Shown: positions 1 to 7,603 of the stretch, one piece after another
How the letters are laid out: every line of letters starts with the position of its first letter
Numbering within the stretch: position 1 is the stretch's first letter
Origin: Dongia_A sp964542425
GTDB taxonomy: Bacteria > Pseudomonadota > Alphaproteobacteria > Dongiales > Dongiaceae
Direction of reading: 5' to 3'
DNA: 9,971 nt
Assembly: GCA_964542425.1 (NCBI GenBank)
Contig: CAZIUB010000015.1
Location: 1-9,971, forward strand
Notes under the pieces: generated by a model
Database searches by the model: none
The model's input: only the letters and a program-made list of their open reading frames with translations
Told to the model about the DNA's origin: nothing
Translations under genes and position numbers: made by a program

Positions 1-233
1 TGACGCCCGAGCCGCGCCCGAATACCGCGATCTCGGCGCAAAAGAGCGCCGATCAAGCCAAATACACACCACGCACAAGCAGAAAAGTCACAAAAATCAG
101 CCTTAAATCTTCAAACTTCAATTTATTCAGAGGCTCCTTAGATAGTTTTTTTGAAACTTGACGACAATGCCCGCAAGGCTTGTCGCCAACCACGGCACCG
201 GTCTAGCGTGTGATCGGCCAAGGAGAAAAATGC
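1..233. other. Left-edge noncoding leader upstream of the amidase
   Basis: No gene can be supported here. Positions 1-55 are GC-rich and hold a perfect 7-bp inverted repeat, TCGGCGC (33-39) and GCGCCGA (46-52), with loop AAAAGA. No T-run follows on either strand, so it is not a convincing intrinsic terminator. Positions 60-155 are AT-rich, as expected of a promoter region. A short reading frame enters from position 2 and stops near 106. It could be the tail of an upstream plus-strand gene, but nothing in it is recognisable. The amidase regulatory repeat lies at 158-189. Confidence 0.5.
158..189 (+). promoter_or_regulatory. Inverted repeat upstream of the amidase (candidate operator or leader hairpin)
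   Basis: TTGACGACAA (158-167) and TTGTCGCCAA (180-189) are reverse complements at 9 of 10 positions. Inside them, GCC (169-171) and GGC (177-179) extend the pairing around a 5-nt loop with one bulged T. Each arm also has the form TTG-N4-CAA. The left arm begins with TTGACG, a fair match to a sigma-70 -35 box, but no good -10 box lies 17 bp downstream. A repressor site or a 5' leader stem-loop are both possible. It ends 44 bp before the amidase ATG. The function is inferred. Confidence 0.45.
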
Positions 234-1664
234 ATGTCGAGCAATGATCTCTGGCGTTGGGACGCGATCGATTTAGCCCAGGCGATCCGGCTGCGGCGGA
301 TCTCCAGCCGCGAAGCGACGCAGGCCTGTGTCGAGCGGATGCAGGCGGTCAATGGCAAGCTCAACGCCATCACCAATCCCTTGCCCGATCAGGCGCTGAA
401 GGACGCGGACGCGGCGGATGCGGCCCTGCGCCGGGGCGAGGCCTCGGGGACCCTCCACGGCGTCCCGGTCACGATCAAGGAGAACATCGACCAGAAGGGG
501 CTGCCGACGCCCAATGGCGTGGTCGATTTCAAGGAATTGATCGCACCCGGGGATTCGCCCGTGGTCGCCAATTGGCGCAAGGCGGGCGCCATCATCATCG
601 GGCGCACCAACACGCCGGCCTTCAGCCTGCGTTGGGACACCGACAACGCCTTGCGCGGCCGAACACGAAACCCTTGGGCATTCGGCCGCACGCCTGGCGG
701 TTCCTCGGGCGGCGCGGGTGCATCCGTCGCGGCCGGCATCACCGCGTTGTCGCACGGCAACGATTATGGCGGCTCTATCCGCTATCCCGCGTATTGCTGC
801 GGCGTCGCGGGCATCCGTCCAAGCATGGGCAGGGTGCCGGCCTTCAACCCCTCGGCCACGTCGGAGCGAACCTTGACCGCCGTGATGATGGCGGTACAGG
901 GACCGCTGGCCAGACGCGTGAAGGATGTGAGACTCGGCCTGGCGGCGATGAGCGGGCGCGACGCACGTGACCCGATTTGGGCGCCGGCACCCTTGTTAGG
1001 CCCCGCGCCGACCCGGCCCATCCGGGTGGCGCTGGTCAGATCGGCGCCGGGTCAATTCGTGCATGGGCAAGTCGCCGAAGCGATCGAATGGGCCGGAAAG
1101 GCCTTGGCCGATGCCGGATACGCCGTCGAGGAAATGGCGCCACCTTCGATCGCGGAGGCGGCCCATCTTTGGGGCCGCCTGGTCAGCGCCGAGATCGCCA
1201 CCTCATTGTGGGAGGCCATTCAGAAGCACGCCGATCCGCACGCGATCAAGGCGATCGGTCTGTGGCAGGAGGCCTATCCGCCGATCGGCATGGCGGAATA
1301 CGCCAAGGGATTGGCCGAGATCACCCGGCACCGACGCCTGTGGTCGCTGTTCCTGGAACAATTCGCCCTAGTCGTCGGCCCCAATTCCGGCGACCTGGCG
1401 TTCGAGATCGGATTCGATACGACCGACGTCCAGCGCACCCGCCATGTGCTTAGCGCCCATGCGCTGATGGTGACGGTCAATCTCCTGGGCTTGCCGTCGG
1501 TGGCGGTGCCGACGGGCCTGGCCAAGGTGGAGGGAGCGCCCCGGGGCCTGCCTGTGGGCGTGCAGGTGATCGCCGGCCGCTTTCGCGAGGATCTGGCGCT
1601 CGACGCCGCCGACATCATCGAGGCCGGCAACGGGCTCGGAACTCCGATCGACCCGACTTGGTAG
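234..1664 (+). CDS. Amidase signature (AS) family hydrolase
   Basis: A 476-residue serine hydrolase of the amidase signature family, which cleaves C-N bonds in amides to a carboxylate and an amine or ammonia, probably in the cytoplasm since no signal peptide is seen. The Ser-cisSer-Lys triad is complete: Lys82 in VTIKEN, cis-Ser157 in PGGSSGG, and nucleophile Ser181 in YGGSIRYP. The 24-residue spacing between the two serines matches fatty acid amide hydrolase. The signature continues through CCGVAGIRPSMGRVP. The length is normal for the family. The ATG at 234 is chosen because AGGAG lies 8 nt upstream; an in-frame GTG at 210 is less likely because it would place that site inside the gene. The substrate cannot be deduced: members range from indoleacetamide hydrolase to 6-aminohexanoate-dimer hydrolase, and GatA is unlikely without GatB/GatC. 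The stop lies 12 bp from the stop of the convergent acyl-CoA dehydrogenase. Confidence 0.93.
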   Translation: MSSNDLWRWDAIDLAQAIRLRRISSREATQACVERMQAVNGKLNAITNPLPDQALKDADAADAALRRGEASGTLHGVPVTIKENIDQKGLPTPNGVVDFKELIAPGDSPVVANWRKAGAIIIGRTNTPAFSLRWDTDNALRGRTRNPWAFGRTPGGSSGGAGASVAAGITALSHGNDYGGSIRYPAYCCGVAGIRPSMGRVPAFNPSATSERTLTAVMMAVQGPLARRVKDVRLGLAAMSGRDARDPIWAPAPLLGPAPTRPIRVALVRSAPGQFVHGQVAEAIEWAGKALADAGYAVEEMAPPSIAEAAHLWGRLVSAEIATSLWEAIQKHADPHAIKAIGLWQEAYPPIGMAEYAKGLAEITRHRRLWSLFLEQFALVVGPNSGDLAFEIGFDTTDVQRTRHVLSAHALMVTVNLLGLPSVAVPTGLAKVEGAPRGLPVGVQVIAGRFREDLALDAADIIEAGNGLGTPIDPTW

Positions 1665-1676
1665 GTGCGCTCTTGA

Positions 1677-2840
1677 CTACCACCCCGTGTAGAGTTCCAG
1701 GCCGCGTTTCTTGATCTGGCCGGCGATGATCATGCGTTGGATTTCCGAGGTCCCTTCCCAGATGCGATCGACGCGAACGTCGCGGTAGAGTCGCTCCACC
1801 GGATTTTCGCGCATGTAGCCGCGCCCGCCGAGAATCTGCAGCGCCTTGTCCACCACCCGCCCGGCCATTTCCGAGCAATGCAACTTCACCGCCGAGGCGT
1901 GGGCGTGCACGATCTTGCGGTCCCGGCCCTTGGTGAGTTGCGCGCCGATCCGGTAGAGCATCGCCTTGGCGGCGAAGATTTCCACCGCCATGTCGGCCAA
2001 CATGAATTCGATCGCCTGGAAATCGCGGATCGGCTTGCCGAACTGCACCCTTCCGGCGGCGTAATCGTTGGCGATCTCGGTGGCGCGGGTGGCGGCACCC
2101 AGGCAATGCGCGGCGATTTCGATCCTGGTCTCGGTGAACCATTCCTTGGTCAATTCGAATCCCTGCCCGACCTCGCCCAGCCGCCTTTCGTCGCCAATCG
2201 CGACCTTGTCGAACGCCATCTCGTGATGCTCGTAGAGGTAATTGTGCATGAAGCGTGGGATTCGCGTGACCCTGACGCCGGGCGCGACCTTGTCGACGAT
2301 GAACAGAGTCGGCTTGGCCGGATCGCCGTCGACATGGGCATGCACCAGGATCACGCTCGATGCGTCGGCCGAGGTGACGAACCATTTTTCGCCCGAGATG
2401 ATCCATTGGTCCTTGCGGCGCGTGGCCCTGGTCTTGACCATGGACGGGTCGGATCCCGCGCCGGCCTCGGTGATCGCATAGCAGGCTCGGCCCTTCCCGG
2501 CGTTGAACGGCAGCAGGAAGTGCCGGCGTTGATAGGGGGTGCCGTGCTTCAGTGGCGTCGAGGCCTTGAAGCACACGGTCCACATGCCGTTGGTCGCGCG
2601 CCCCAATTGCTCGGCGATCAGGATTTGCTGCAAGGACGTATAGGAATGGCCGCCATCCTCGCGCGTATGGTTGATTCCGTTCAGCTTGTGGATCAGGACC
2701 TGGCGCTTGATCTCGGCCAGGGTCTTGCGCGGCAATCGGCGCTCGTCGCAGGCGATTTCATTCGGGTGCAAGAACTCGCGCGCGAAGGCCCGCGCCCGGG
2801 CCTGGATTGTCAAATCATCCTTGCTCAGAGTCACGTTCAT
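1677..2840 (-). CDS. Acyl-CoA dehydrogenase, FAD-dependent
   Basis: A 387-residue flavoprotein of the acyl-CoA dehydrogenase family, which introduces an alpha-beta double bond into an acyl-CoA and passes electrons to electron transfer flavoprotein. Family signature 1 is seen as CYAITEAGAGSD (residues 120-131). Signature 2 covers about 335-367 with QILGGRGYMRENP and RIWEGTSEIQ; Glu362 in WEGTSE matches the catalytic base of medium-chain dehydrogenases. GRVQFGKPI (263-271) is also typical. It is therefore an ordinary dehydrogenase, not the ACAD11/LvaC type, which lacks this Glu. The start is ATG at 2840, preceded by GGGAGAGAG; an in-frame TTG at 2843 is the alternative. The ATG shares its A with the TGA of the upstream ligase gene (TGATG), which suggests translational coupling. 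It is the last gene of the regulator-ligase-dehydrogenase operon. The likely substrate is the CoA thioester made by that ligase; its identity is unknown. Confidence 0.94.
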   Translation of the reverse strand: MNVTLSKDDLTIQARARAFAREFLHPNEIACDERRLPRKTLAEIKRQVLIHKLNGINHTREDGGHSYTSLQQILIAEQLGRATNGMWTVCFKASTPLKHGTPYQRRHFLLPFNAGKGRACYAITEAGAGSDPSMVKTRATRRKDQWIISGEKWFVTSADASSVILVHAHVDGDPAKPTLFIVDKVAPGVRVTRIPRFMHNYLYEHHEMAFDKVAIGDERRLGEVGQGFELTKEWFTETRIEIAAHCLGAATRATEIANDYAAGRVQFGKPIRDFQAIEFMLADMAVEIFAAKAMLYRIGAQLTKGRDRKIVHAHASAVKLHCSEMAGRVVDKALQILGGRGYMRENPVERLYRDVRVDRIWEGTSEIQRMIIAGQIKKRGLELYTGW

Positions 2841-4942
2841 CAACTCTCTCCCTTTGTTCGGCCCCTAGGCACCACCAGCGCATCGAGGGCGAGGCACCCC
2901 TCGGCATCCACCGATATCGGGTTGATGTCGATCTCCGCAATTCCGTCACCAAGATCGGCCATCAGGACCGACAATGCCGCCAACGCCTCGGCGAGTGCCT
3001 CGATGTTTGCTGGCGGGCGCCCGCGCTGCCCGTCCAGGAGGGTCCGGAACGGCAATTCCGCGATCAGGCGCAAGGCCGCCCCGCGATCGATCGGCGCCAA
3101 GGCCACGCCACGCTCCTTGAAAAGCTCGATCATCTCGCCGCCGGCGCCGACCATGACCAAAGGCCCGAAGGCCGCGTCCGTGATGGCGCCCAGCGCCATT
3201 TCCACGCCACCAGCGGTCATCGGCGCCAGCAGCGCCGCCGGTCCCAATCGCGCCGACATCGAGTCATAGGAAGCGAGCAGTGCCGCTTCGTCGGCAAGGC
3301 CCAACACCACGCCACCCACATCGGTCTTGTGCAGGATTCCAGGAGAAGCCGTCTTCAGGACCCATGGTCCGGGAAGGTCGCGGGCGGCCGAAATCAGTTG
3401 CGCGCGCGTCGCGACCAGCCGGCGCGGCGGCACCGGTAACCCGTAATCCCCAATCAGCGTCAAGGCCTCGTCCTCGCCCAACGGCTCGGGTCTTGCCAGC
3501 CGCGCCATCCACTTCCCGCGCATGCCCCTCGGTGGCGCCATGGGCCGGATCGGTGGCGCGGCAATGCGGTCGCGCCGACGCAGTGATTTGGCGAGCACGC
3601 AAAGAGTGGAATCGACCCCGCTCAGAGACGGTATGCCACTTTCCGTCAGCGCCTGGGCAATTCCATCATTGCCATGGCTGCCGAAATTCGAGGCGATGAT
3701 TACTGGCTTGGTCGAGCGATCGAAGGCCGCGCGCAGGATTTCCGCGTATCCTTCGCTCAGGTAATATCCGTCACGGGTCTCGGCGCACATCATCCCGATC
3801 GCGGTGTCGGGATCATCCAGCAACGCAATCATCATGTCGGTGAAGGCGCCGACGTAATCGCCCCCCGTGCCCCAGGCGTCGAGCGGATTGTCGGGCTCCA
3901 AGCCGACATCGAGCCGCTCCGCGAGCCTTGCCTTGGTCGCGGCGGAAATCCTTGCGAAGCGCAGATTGTGATGCTGCCCGCGATCCACGGCAAGCTCCAG
4001 CAATCCGCCGGAATCGTGCATGCTGGCCACGCCGCCCGGGCCCAAGCGCCGCGGCCCGGAATGCAGGCGCAACGCATTGGCGAAATCGTCCAAATTATCG
4101 ACCTCGATAACATTGTGCCGGTCAAAGAGCGCGCGATGGGCGGCGTGGTTGCCGGCGATGGCACCTGAATGGCTGATGGCGCGGGCGGCACCGGCCTCGG
4201 TCTTGCCAACCTTGAGCGCGATGACCGTAATGCGCCTGGAATCCGCCTTTGCCAGGGCGCGAACGAAGCCCTCCGGATCACGCACCGTTTCCATGAAGAG
4301 GCCGACGCAGCGCGTCCGAGGCATCTCGAGAGCGAAATCAAGATAATCGGCGATCGACGTGGTCAATTCCTGGCCGGTGGAAACCACCAGGCTCCAAGCC
4401 AGCCGCCGATCATTGTGACAGAGCGCCGAAAACACCGACCCGGAATGGGTCAACAGCGCCGCGCCCCCCGATCGCAACCAGGGCGGCGGGGGAAATCCGC
4501 AGACGCGCAATCCATGGGCCAGGTTGTAAAATCCCATGCAATTGGCGCCGCAGATGACAATTCCCGCCTCGCGCGCGCGCGCCGCCAGACGCTGGGTCAG
4601 TGTCGGTTCGCGTTCCTCGGCGAGATAGCCGGAAGCGAAGATCGTAACGGCCCGAACGCCAAATTCGATGGCTTCGGTGAGAGCAGCCTCGAGCCGATCG
4701 TTGGCCACGGCCAGGACCGCCATGTCCACATTGCCCGGTATTTCGCCGATGCGCGCATGGCAGGGGCGGCCTTCGATTTCCTTGTAGGCCGGATTGACCA
4801 GGGCAATTTCCGACAGCGTCCCCGGCATGGTGGTGGCGCGAATCACGCCCAGGCCCACGGAATTCGCTTTGGGCGAGGCGCCCACCAGGGCAATGCGCCT
4901 GGGTGTCAGCAACGGAGCCAACGGGTGCGAAATGACGCGCAT
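2840..4942 (-). CDS. NDP-forming acyl-CoA synthetase (acetate--CoA ligase ADP-forming family)
   Basis: A 700-residue fused alpha-beta ligase that activates a carboxylic acid to its CoA thioester using ATP, forming ADP and phosphate through a phosphohistidine. Domains in order: CoA-binding Rossmann domain (about 8-140, with RIALVGASPKANSVG), succinyl-CoA ligase-like domains (about 155-455), and ATP-grasp domain (about 475-690). His258 in ISHSGAIAG sits where the family has its phosphorylated His. The ATP-grasp part shows HKTDVGGVVLGL (538-549), VGAGGEMIELFKERG (598-612) and EIDINPISV (670-678). The protein kinase-like acetyltransferase (GNAT) domain found in Pat/PatZ relatives is absent, so it is a ligase rather than a protein acetylase. 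The ATG at 4942 is chosen because the domain begins right after it and it lies 7 bp beyond the regulator's stop. No good Shine-Dalgarno is seen, so coupling to the regulator is likely. A longer form from 5044 would overlap the regulator. The acid substrate is unknown. Confidence 0.92.
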   Translation of the reverse strand: MRVISHPLAPLLTPRRIALVGASPKANSVGLGVIRATTMPGTLSEIALVNPAYKEIEGRPCHARIGEIPGNVDMAVLAVANDRLEAALTEAIEFGVRAVTIFASGYLAEEREPTLTQRLAARAREAGIVICGANCMGFYNLAHGLRVCGFPPPPWLRSGGAALLTHSGSVFSALCHNDRRLAWSLVVSTGQELTTSIADYLDFALEMPRTRCVGLFMETVRDPEGFVRALAKADSRRITVIALKVGKTEAGAARAISHSGAIAGNHAAHRALFDRHNVIEVDNLDDFANALRLHSGPRRLGPGGVASMHDSGGLLELAVDRGQHHNLRFARISAATKARLAERLDVGLEPDNPLDAWGTGGDYVGAFTDMMIALLDDPDTAIGMMCAETRDGYYLSEGYAEILRAAFDRSTKPVIIASNFGSHGNDGIAQALTESGIPSLSGVDSTLCVLAKSLRRRDRIAAPPIRPMAPPRGMRGKWMARLARPEPLGEDEALTLIGDYGLPVPPRRLVATRAQLISAARDLPGPWVLKTASPGILHKTDVGGVVLGLADEAALLASYDSMSARLGPAALLAPMTAGGVEMALGAITDAAFGPLVMVGAGGEMIELFKERGVALAPIDRGAALRLIAELPFRTLLDGQRGRPPANIEALAEALAALSVLMADLGDGIAEIDINPISVDAEGCLALDALVVPRGRTKGES

Positions 4943-4949
4943 CGGACAA

Positions 4950-5969
4950 TCAGCGGCTGGGGCTTGGATCTTTGTTTCCGGCAAGGGCTTCCAGCGCGGC
5001 CAACTCGCGGGCGGCAAATTCCCGCTGTCCCGCCAGTTTGGCATCGAACAGGCGCTGCGCCTCTATGTGAGAAGGGCCGTAGACTTCAATCCACAATTGC
5101 AAATCGGCCGCGACCATGAGCCGCCCCATCTGCCACGATGTGGGCTCGGTCCTCCCCTCAAGCCAGCTTTCGAGGACGCGAACGGAAACACCCAGCGAAC
5201 CCGCCAGCACCTCCCGGCGGAGCGCGCCGACGGGCTCCAGCCGGCGCCGCAATGCCGCCGCCAAGCGGGCGCGGTGGGCGTCGCGCCCCTGAACCGATTG
5301 ATCGATCGCGGGCAAAGGCGGTGAATCGCCGTCGGCGTGGCCCCGACGCGCTTCATCCGGGCGACCGAAATGCGCCGGAAAAAGCGCCGCAAGATAGGCG
5401 AGACAGGTTCGCTTGGCGTATTGCCGGTCGAATTCACCGGGCGCCATCAGGCAATCGAACCACAGGCCGTCGATCATGGCGTTGAGCCCGGCGGCTGCCT
5501 GGTCCGCTTCCACCCCCTCATATCCGCCCTCCGCGATTAGCCGCGCACACAGCGCCTCGGTCTGCTGCAGGTAATCGTGCTCCAGGCGCAACACCAGGTC
5601 GCGATAAGCGGGCTTGCTGCGGGCCTCGGCCCAGAAGGCATACCAGACCGATACTTTTTCCGGATTGCAGACCGAGGCATGGAAGTCGGCCTCGATCATT
5701 GCCTCCAGCCCGGAAGCCGGCGAGATCTTGCCCTTGGCGATGGCGCCTTGCCAAAACGTCCCATACTCCTCGGCGATTTGCTCCAATGTGGCGACCAGGA
5801 GCTGGTCCTTGGTCTTGAAATAGAAGTTGACGATGCCAGGCGACAACCCCGCCTCGCCCGCCACATGGGTCAAGGTCAGCCCGGCATAGCCGACCGCCCC
5901 TATGGCTCGAATAGTGGCGTCAATCAATTGCTTGCGCCGGACTTCTTTGATTGCTTCTACTTTAGCCAC
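4950..5969 (-). CDS. BetI-like TetR regulator with a C-terminal XRE-like helix-turn-helix
   Basis: A 339-residue transcription factor. Residues 10-62 form a TetR DNA-binding domain (RRKQLIDATIRAIGAVGYAG, then AGLSPGIVNFYFKTKDQLL). The ligand domain to about 198 resembles BetI, including AFWAEARSKP and GLNAMIDGLWFD. BetI senses choline; here the ligand is unknown and no choline genes are present. The protein is about 140 residues longer than BetI. After a charged, Pro-containing linker (200-230), residues 232-300 look like a Cro/C1-type helix-turn-helix (LAGSLGVSVRVLESWLEG, then RTEPTSWQMGRL), followed by an Ala/Glu-rich helical tail. The start chosen is GTG at 5969 with GAGG 6 nt upstream; TTG at 5972 is possible. 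It is the first gene of the operon with the ligase and dehydrogenase and is divergent from the aminotransferase, so it probably represses both directions and itself. TetR membership is nearly certain; the second helix-turn-helix is likely. Confidence 0.92.
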   Translation of the reverse strand: MAKVEAIKEVRRKQLIDATIRAIGAVGYAGLTLTHVAGEAGLSPGIVNFYFKTKDQLLVATLEQIAEEYGTFWQGAIAKGKISPASGLEAMIEADFHASVCNPEKVSVWYAFWAEARSKPAYRDLVLRLEHDYLQQTEALCARLIAEGGYEGVEADQAAAGLNAMIDGLWFDCLMAPGEFDRQYAKRTCLAYLAALFPAHFGRPDEARRGHADGDSPPLPAIDQSVQGRDAHRARLAAALRRRLEPVGALRREVLAGSLGVSVRVLESWLEGRTEPTSWQMGRLMVAADLQLWIEVYGPSHIEAQRLFDAKLAGQREFAARELAALEALAGNKDPSPSR

Positions 5970-6205
5970 CAAACGCCTCGCTGGGCCAGATTCTTCAGAA
6001 ATTAGTGCAGAATATCGAATCTAACACGTTGAAGTTACGAGTTTTGCTGCACGTGCTTTGTTAAATGGTCATTCAGTGCTATGGACATTTTCTGTCATTT
6101 CTGGCATCTTGTCTATATGATCATTTAACAGGCCGCCATTGGCAACCGGGTTCGGAATGAGCCCATCCGATCGGCTTGGCGGTAGAGATTGGAGAGAGTT
6201 CCATC
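5970..6205. promoter_or_regulatory. Divergent promoter region between the regulator operon and the aminotransferase
   Basis: An AT-rich 236-bp gap between oppositely oriented genes. It holds the inverted repeat 6060-6072/6117-6129, a perfect 8-bp palindrome GCACGTGC (6049-6056), and GACA-N5-TGTC (6084-6096). A plus-strand promoter is plausible: CTGTCA (6092-6097, 4 of 6 to the -35 consensus), an 18-bp spacer, and TATGAT (6116-6121, 5 of 6 to the -10 consensus), giving a start near 6128. GGAGAGAG (6191-6198) is the ribosome binding site 7 nt before the aminotransferase ATG. I find no convincing promoter for the minus strand. Confidence 0.6.
6060..6129. promoter_or_regulatory. Paired operator candidate: 13-bp inverted repeat
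   Basis: GTTAAATGGTCAT at 6060-6072 and ATGATCATTTAAC at 6117-6129 are reverse complements at 12 of 13 positions, with centres 57 bp apart. The right copy covers the predicted -10 box TATGAT and contains the palindrome ATGATCAT. Two half-matched copies flanking a divergent promoter are what a dimeric TetR-type repressor acting from two sites would use. The sequence does not resemble the E. coli BetI site. That it binds this regulator is inferred from position only. Confidence 0.5.
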
Positions 6206-7582
6206 ATGACCTCGATCAAGAGCACCCGGCGCAATTTGACGAAATCGCAAGCGCATTTCCAAGAGGCGGTCAAGCACCTGCCCCTCGGCGTCAGCTCGAA
6301 CTTTCGCTATTGGGGCGAAGAGCACACCATCTTCGTAAAGCGCGGCAAGGGCGCGCGGCTCTGGGACCTCGACGGCAACGAGTACATCGATTACCGGCTG
6401 GGCTATGGCCCGGCGATTCTCGGCCATTGCAATGACGTGGTCGATGCCGCGGCGCACGAGGCGCAAAGCGTTGGAACCGTTTTCGCGCTTGGCACCGAAA
6501 AGGAAGTCGCGGTCGCCAAGCTGATCAAGGAAATGATGCCCGCCGCGGAGCTGGTCCGTTTCTCCAATTCCGGCACCGAGGCGGTGATGGCGGCATTGCG
6601 CCTGGCGCGCGGCTATACCGGCAAGGACAATTACGTCACCTTCGAGGGTTCGTATCACGGCCTGTTCGACGCCACGATGTGGACGGCGGATCCGGAGAGC
6701 ATGCAGGACCAGACCCGCGATCCGATCCTGATCTCCTATGGCCAGGGGGTGCCGAAGCTGGTGCGCCAGCTGTTTTGGCAAGTCCCCTACAACGACGCGA
6801 GCCGCCTGGAAGATGTGCTGAAGGCCAATCACGACAAAATCGCGGCGGTACTGATCGAACCGATCCTGGGCAATTGTTGCGGCATCCCTTCGAAGCCAGA
6901 ATTCATCCGCGCGGTGCGCGAGTTGTGCACGCGATATGGCGTGCTGATGATCGTGGACGAGGTCAAGACCGGGTTCCGCGTGGGCCGCGGCGGCGCGCAG
7001 GCGCTGTACGGAATCGCGGCCGATATTTTCACCGTCGCCAAGGCGATGGCCAATGGCTATCCGATCGCGGCGATCGGCGGGCGCGAGGAAATCATGCGGA
7101 AATACGGCAAGGGTGTCGCCCATGGCGGCACCTATACCGCGCAGGCCATGAGCCTGGCGGCGGCCGAGGCCACGCTCACCATCCTGCGTGATACCGGCGC
7201 GCTGGAGCGCATCGCCGCCTATGGCAAGTCGATGCAGGAGGGCATGCACGATGTCCTGCGCCGGCGCGGCATTCCGCACAGCTTCACCGGCCATCAGAGC
7301 ATGTCCGGCCTGTTCTTCAGCGAGAATGCGCCGACCACGTACCGCAATTGGAAGCTCTCGGACTATACCTTCTACGACACGATGGCCGGATATCTGATCG
7401 ACATGGGCGTCATGTGCGAGCCGGATAGCCGGGAGCCGTGGTTCATCTCCGCGGCGCATGACCATGCCTGCCTCAAGGAAACACTCACCAAGTTCGAGCA
7501 GGCGGTCGATCTCACCCTGGACGAATTGGCCAATTCTCGCGCCGAAAGAGCCGTTAAGTTGATGCCGGGAATTAGCGGGTAG
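6206..7582 (+). CDS. HemL-like class III aminotransferase, PLP-dependent
   Basis: A 458-residue PLP enzyme of fold type I, class III, closest in style to glutamate-1-semialdehyde aminomutase. Visible motifs are NSGTEAVMAALRLARG (121-136, phosphate binding), GSYHG (148-152), IVDEVKTGFR (249-258, Asp251 contacting the PLP ring nitrogen) and the Schiff-base Lys279 in FTVAKAMANGYP. HYDROXYL-type substrate contacts cannot be read. The true HemL is about 430 residues and has DEVMTGFR; here Lys replaces Met, and the gene sits opposite a TetR regulator beside catabolic genes. A catabolic transaminase acting on an amino acid or amine is therefore more likely than a haem biosynthesis enzyme. The start is ATG at 6206 with GGAGAGAG 7 nt upstream; TTG at 6176 is the alternative. 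It is transcribed alone and ends at the terminator at 7604-7636. The substrate is unknown. Confidence 0.9.
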   Translation: MTSIKSTRRNLTKSQAHFQEAVKHLPLGVSSNFRYWGEEHTIFVKRGKGARLWDLDGNEYIDYRLGYGPAILGHCNDVVDAAAHEAQSVGTVFALGTEKEVAVAKLIKEMMPAAELVRFSNSGTEAVMAALRLARGYTGKDNYVTFEGSYHGLFDATMWTADPESMQDQTRDPILISYGQGVPKLVRQLFWQVPYNDASRLEDVLKANHDKIAAVLIEPILGNCCGIPSKPEFIRAVRELCTRYGVLMIVDEVKTGFRVGRGGAQALYGIAADIFTVAKAMANGYPIAAIGGREEIMRKYGKGVAHGGTYTAQAMSLAAAEATLTILRDTGALERIAAYGKSMQEGMHDVLRRRGIPHSFTGHQSMSGLFFSENAPTTYRNWKLSDYTFYDTMAGYLIDMGVMCEPDSREPWFISAAHDHACLKETLTKFEQAVDLTLDELANSRAERAVKLMPGISG

Positions 7583-7603
7583 AATAAGCGCGCGAAACGC
7601 GGC

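Noticed and set aside
33..52. TCGGCGC/GCGCCGA hairpin as a terminator of an upstream gene
   Set aside because: No T-run follows on either strand, so it is kept only as a noted repeat.
1615..2583. A 322-codon minus-strand frame within the dehydrogenase gene
   Set aside because: It is a different frame of the same strand as the dehydrogenase, rich in Arg and Gly, with no motifs.
1737..3269. A 510-codon open frame on the plus strand opposite the dehydrogenase and ligase genes
   Set aside because: It is antisense to two genes with clear family motifs, has no recognisable domain, and is typical of a long mirror frame in high-GC DNA.
4943..5044. A longer N terminus for the NDP-forming ligase
   Set aside because: The extra 34 residues overlap the regulator gene and precede the start of the CoA-binding domain; the ATG at 4942 fits the domain and the operon spacing.
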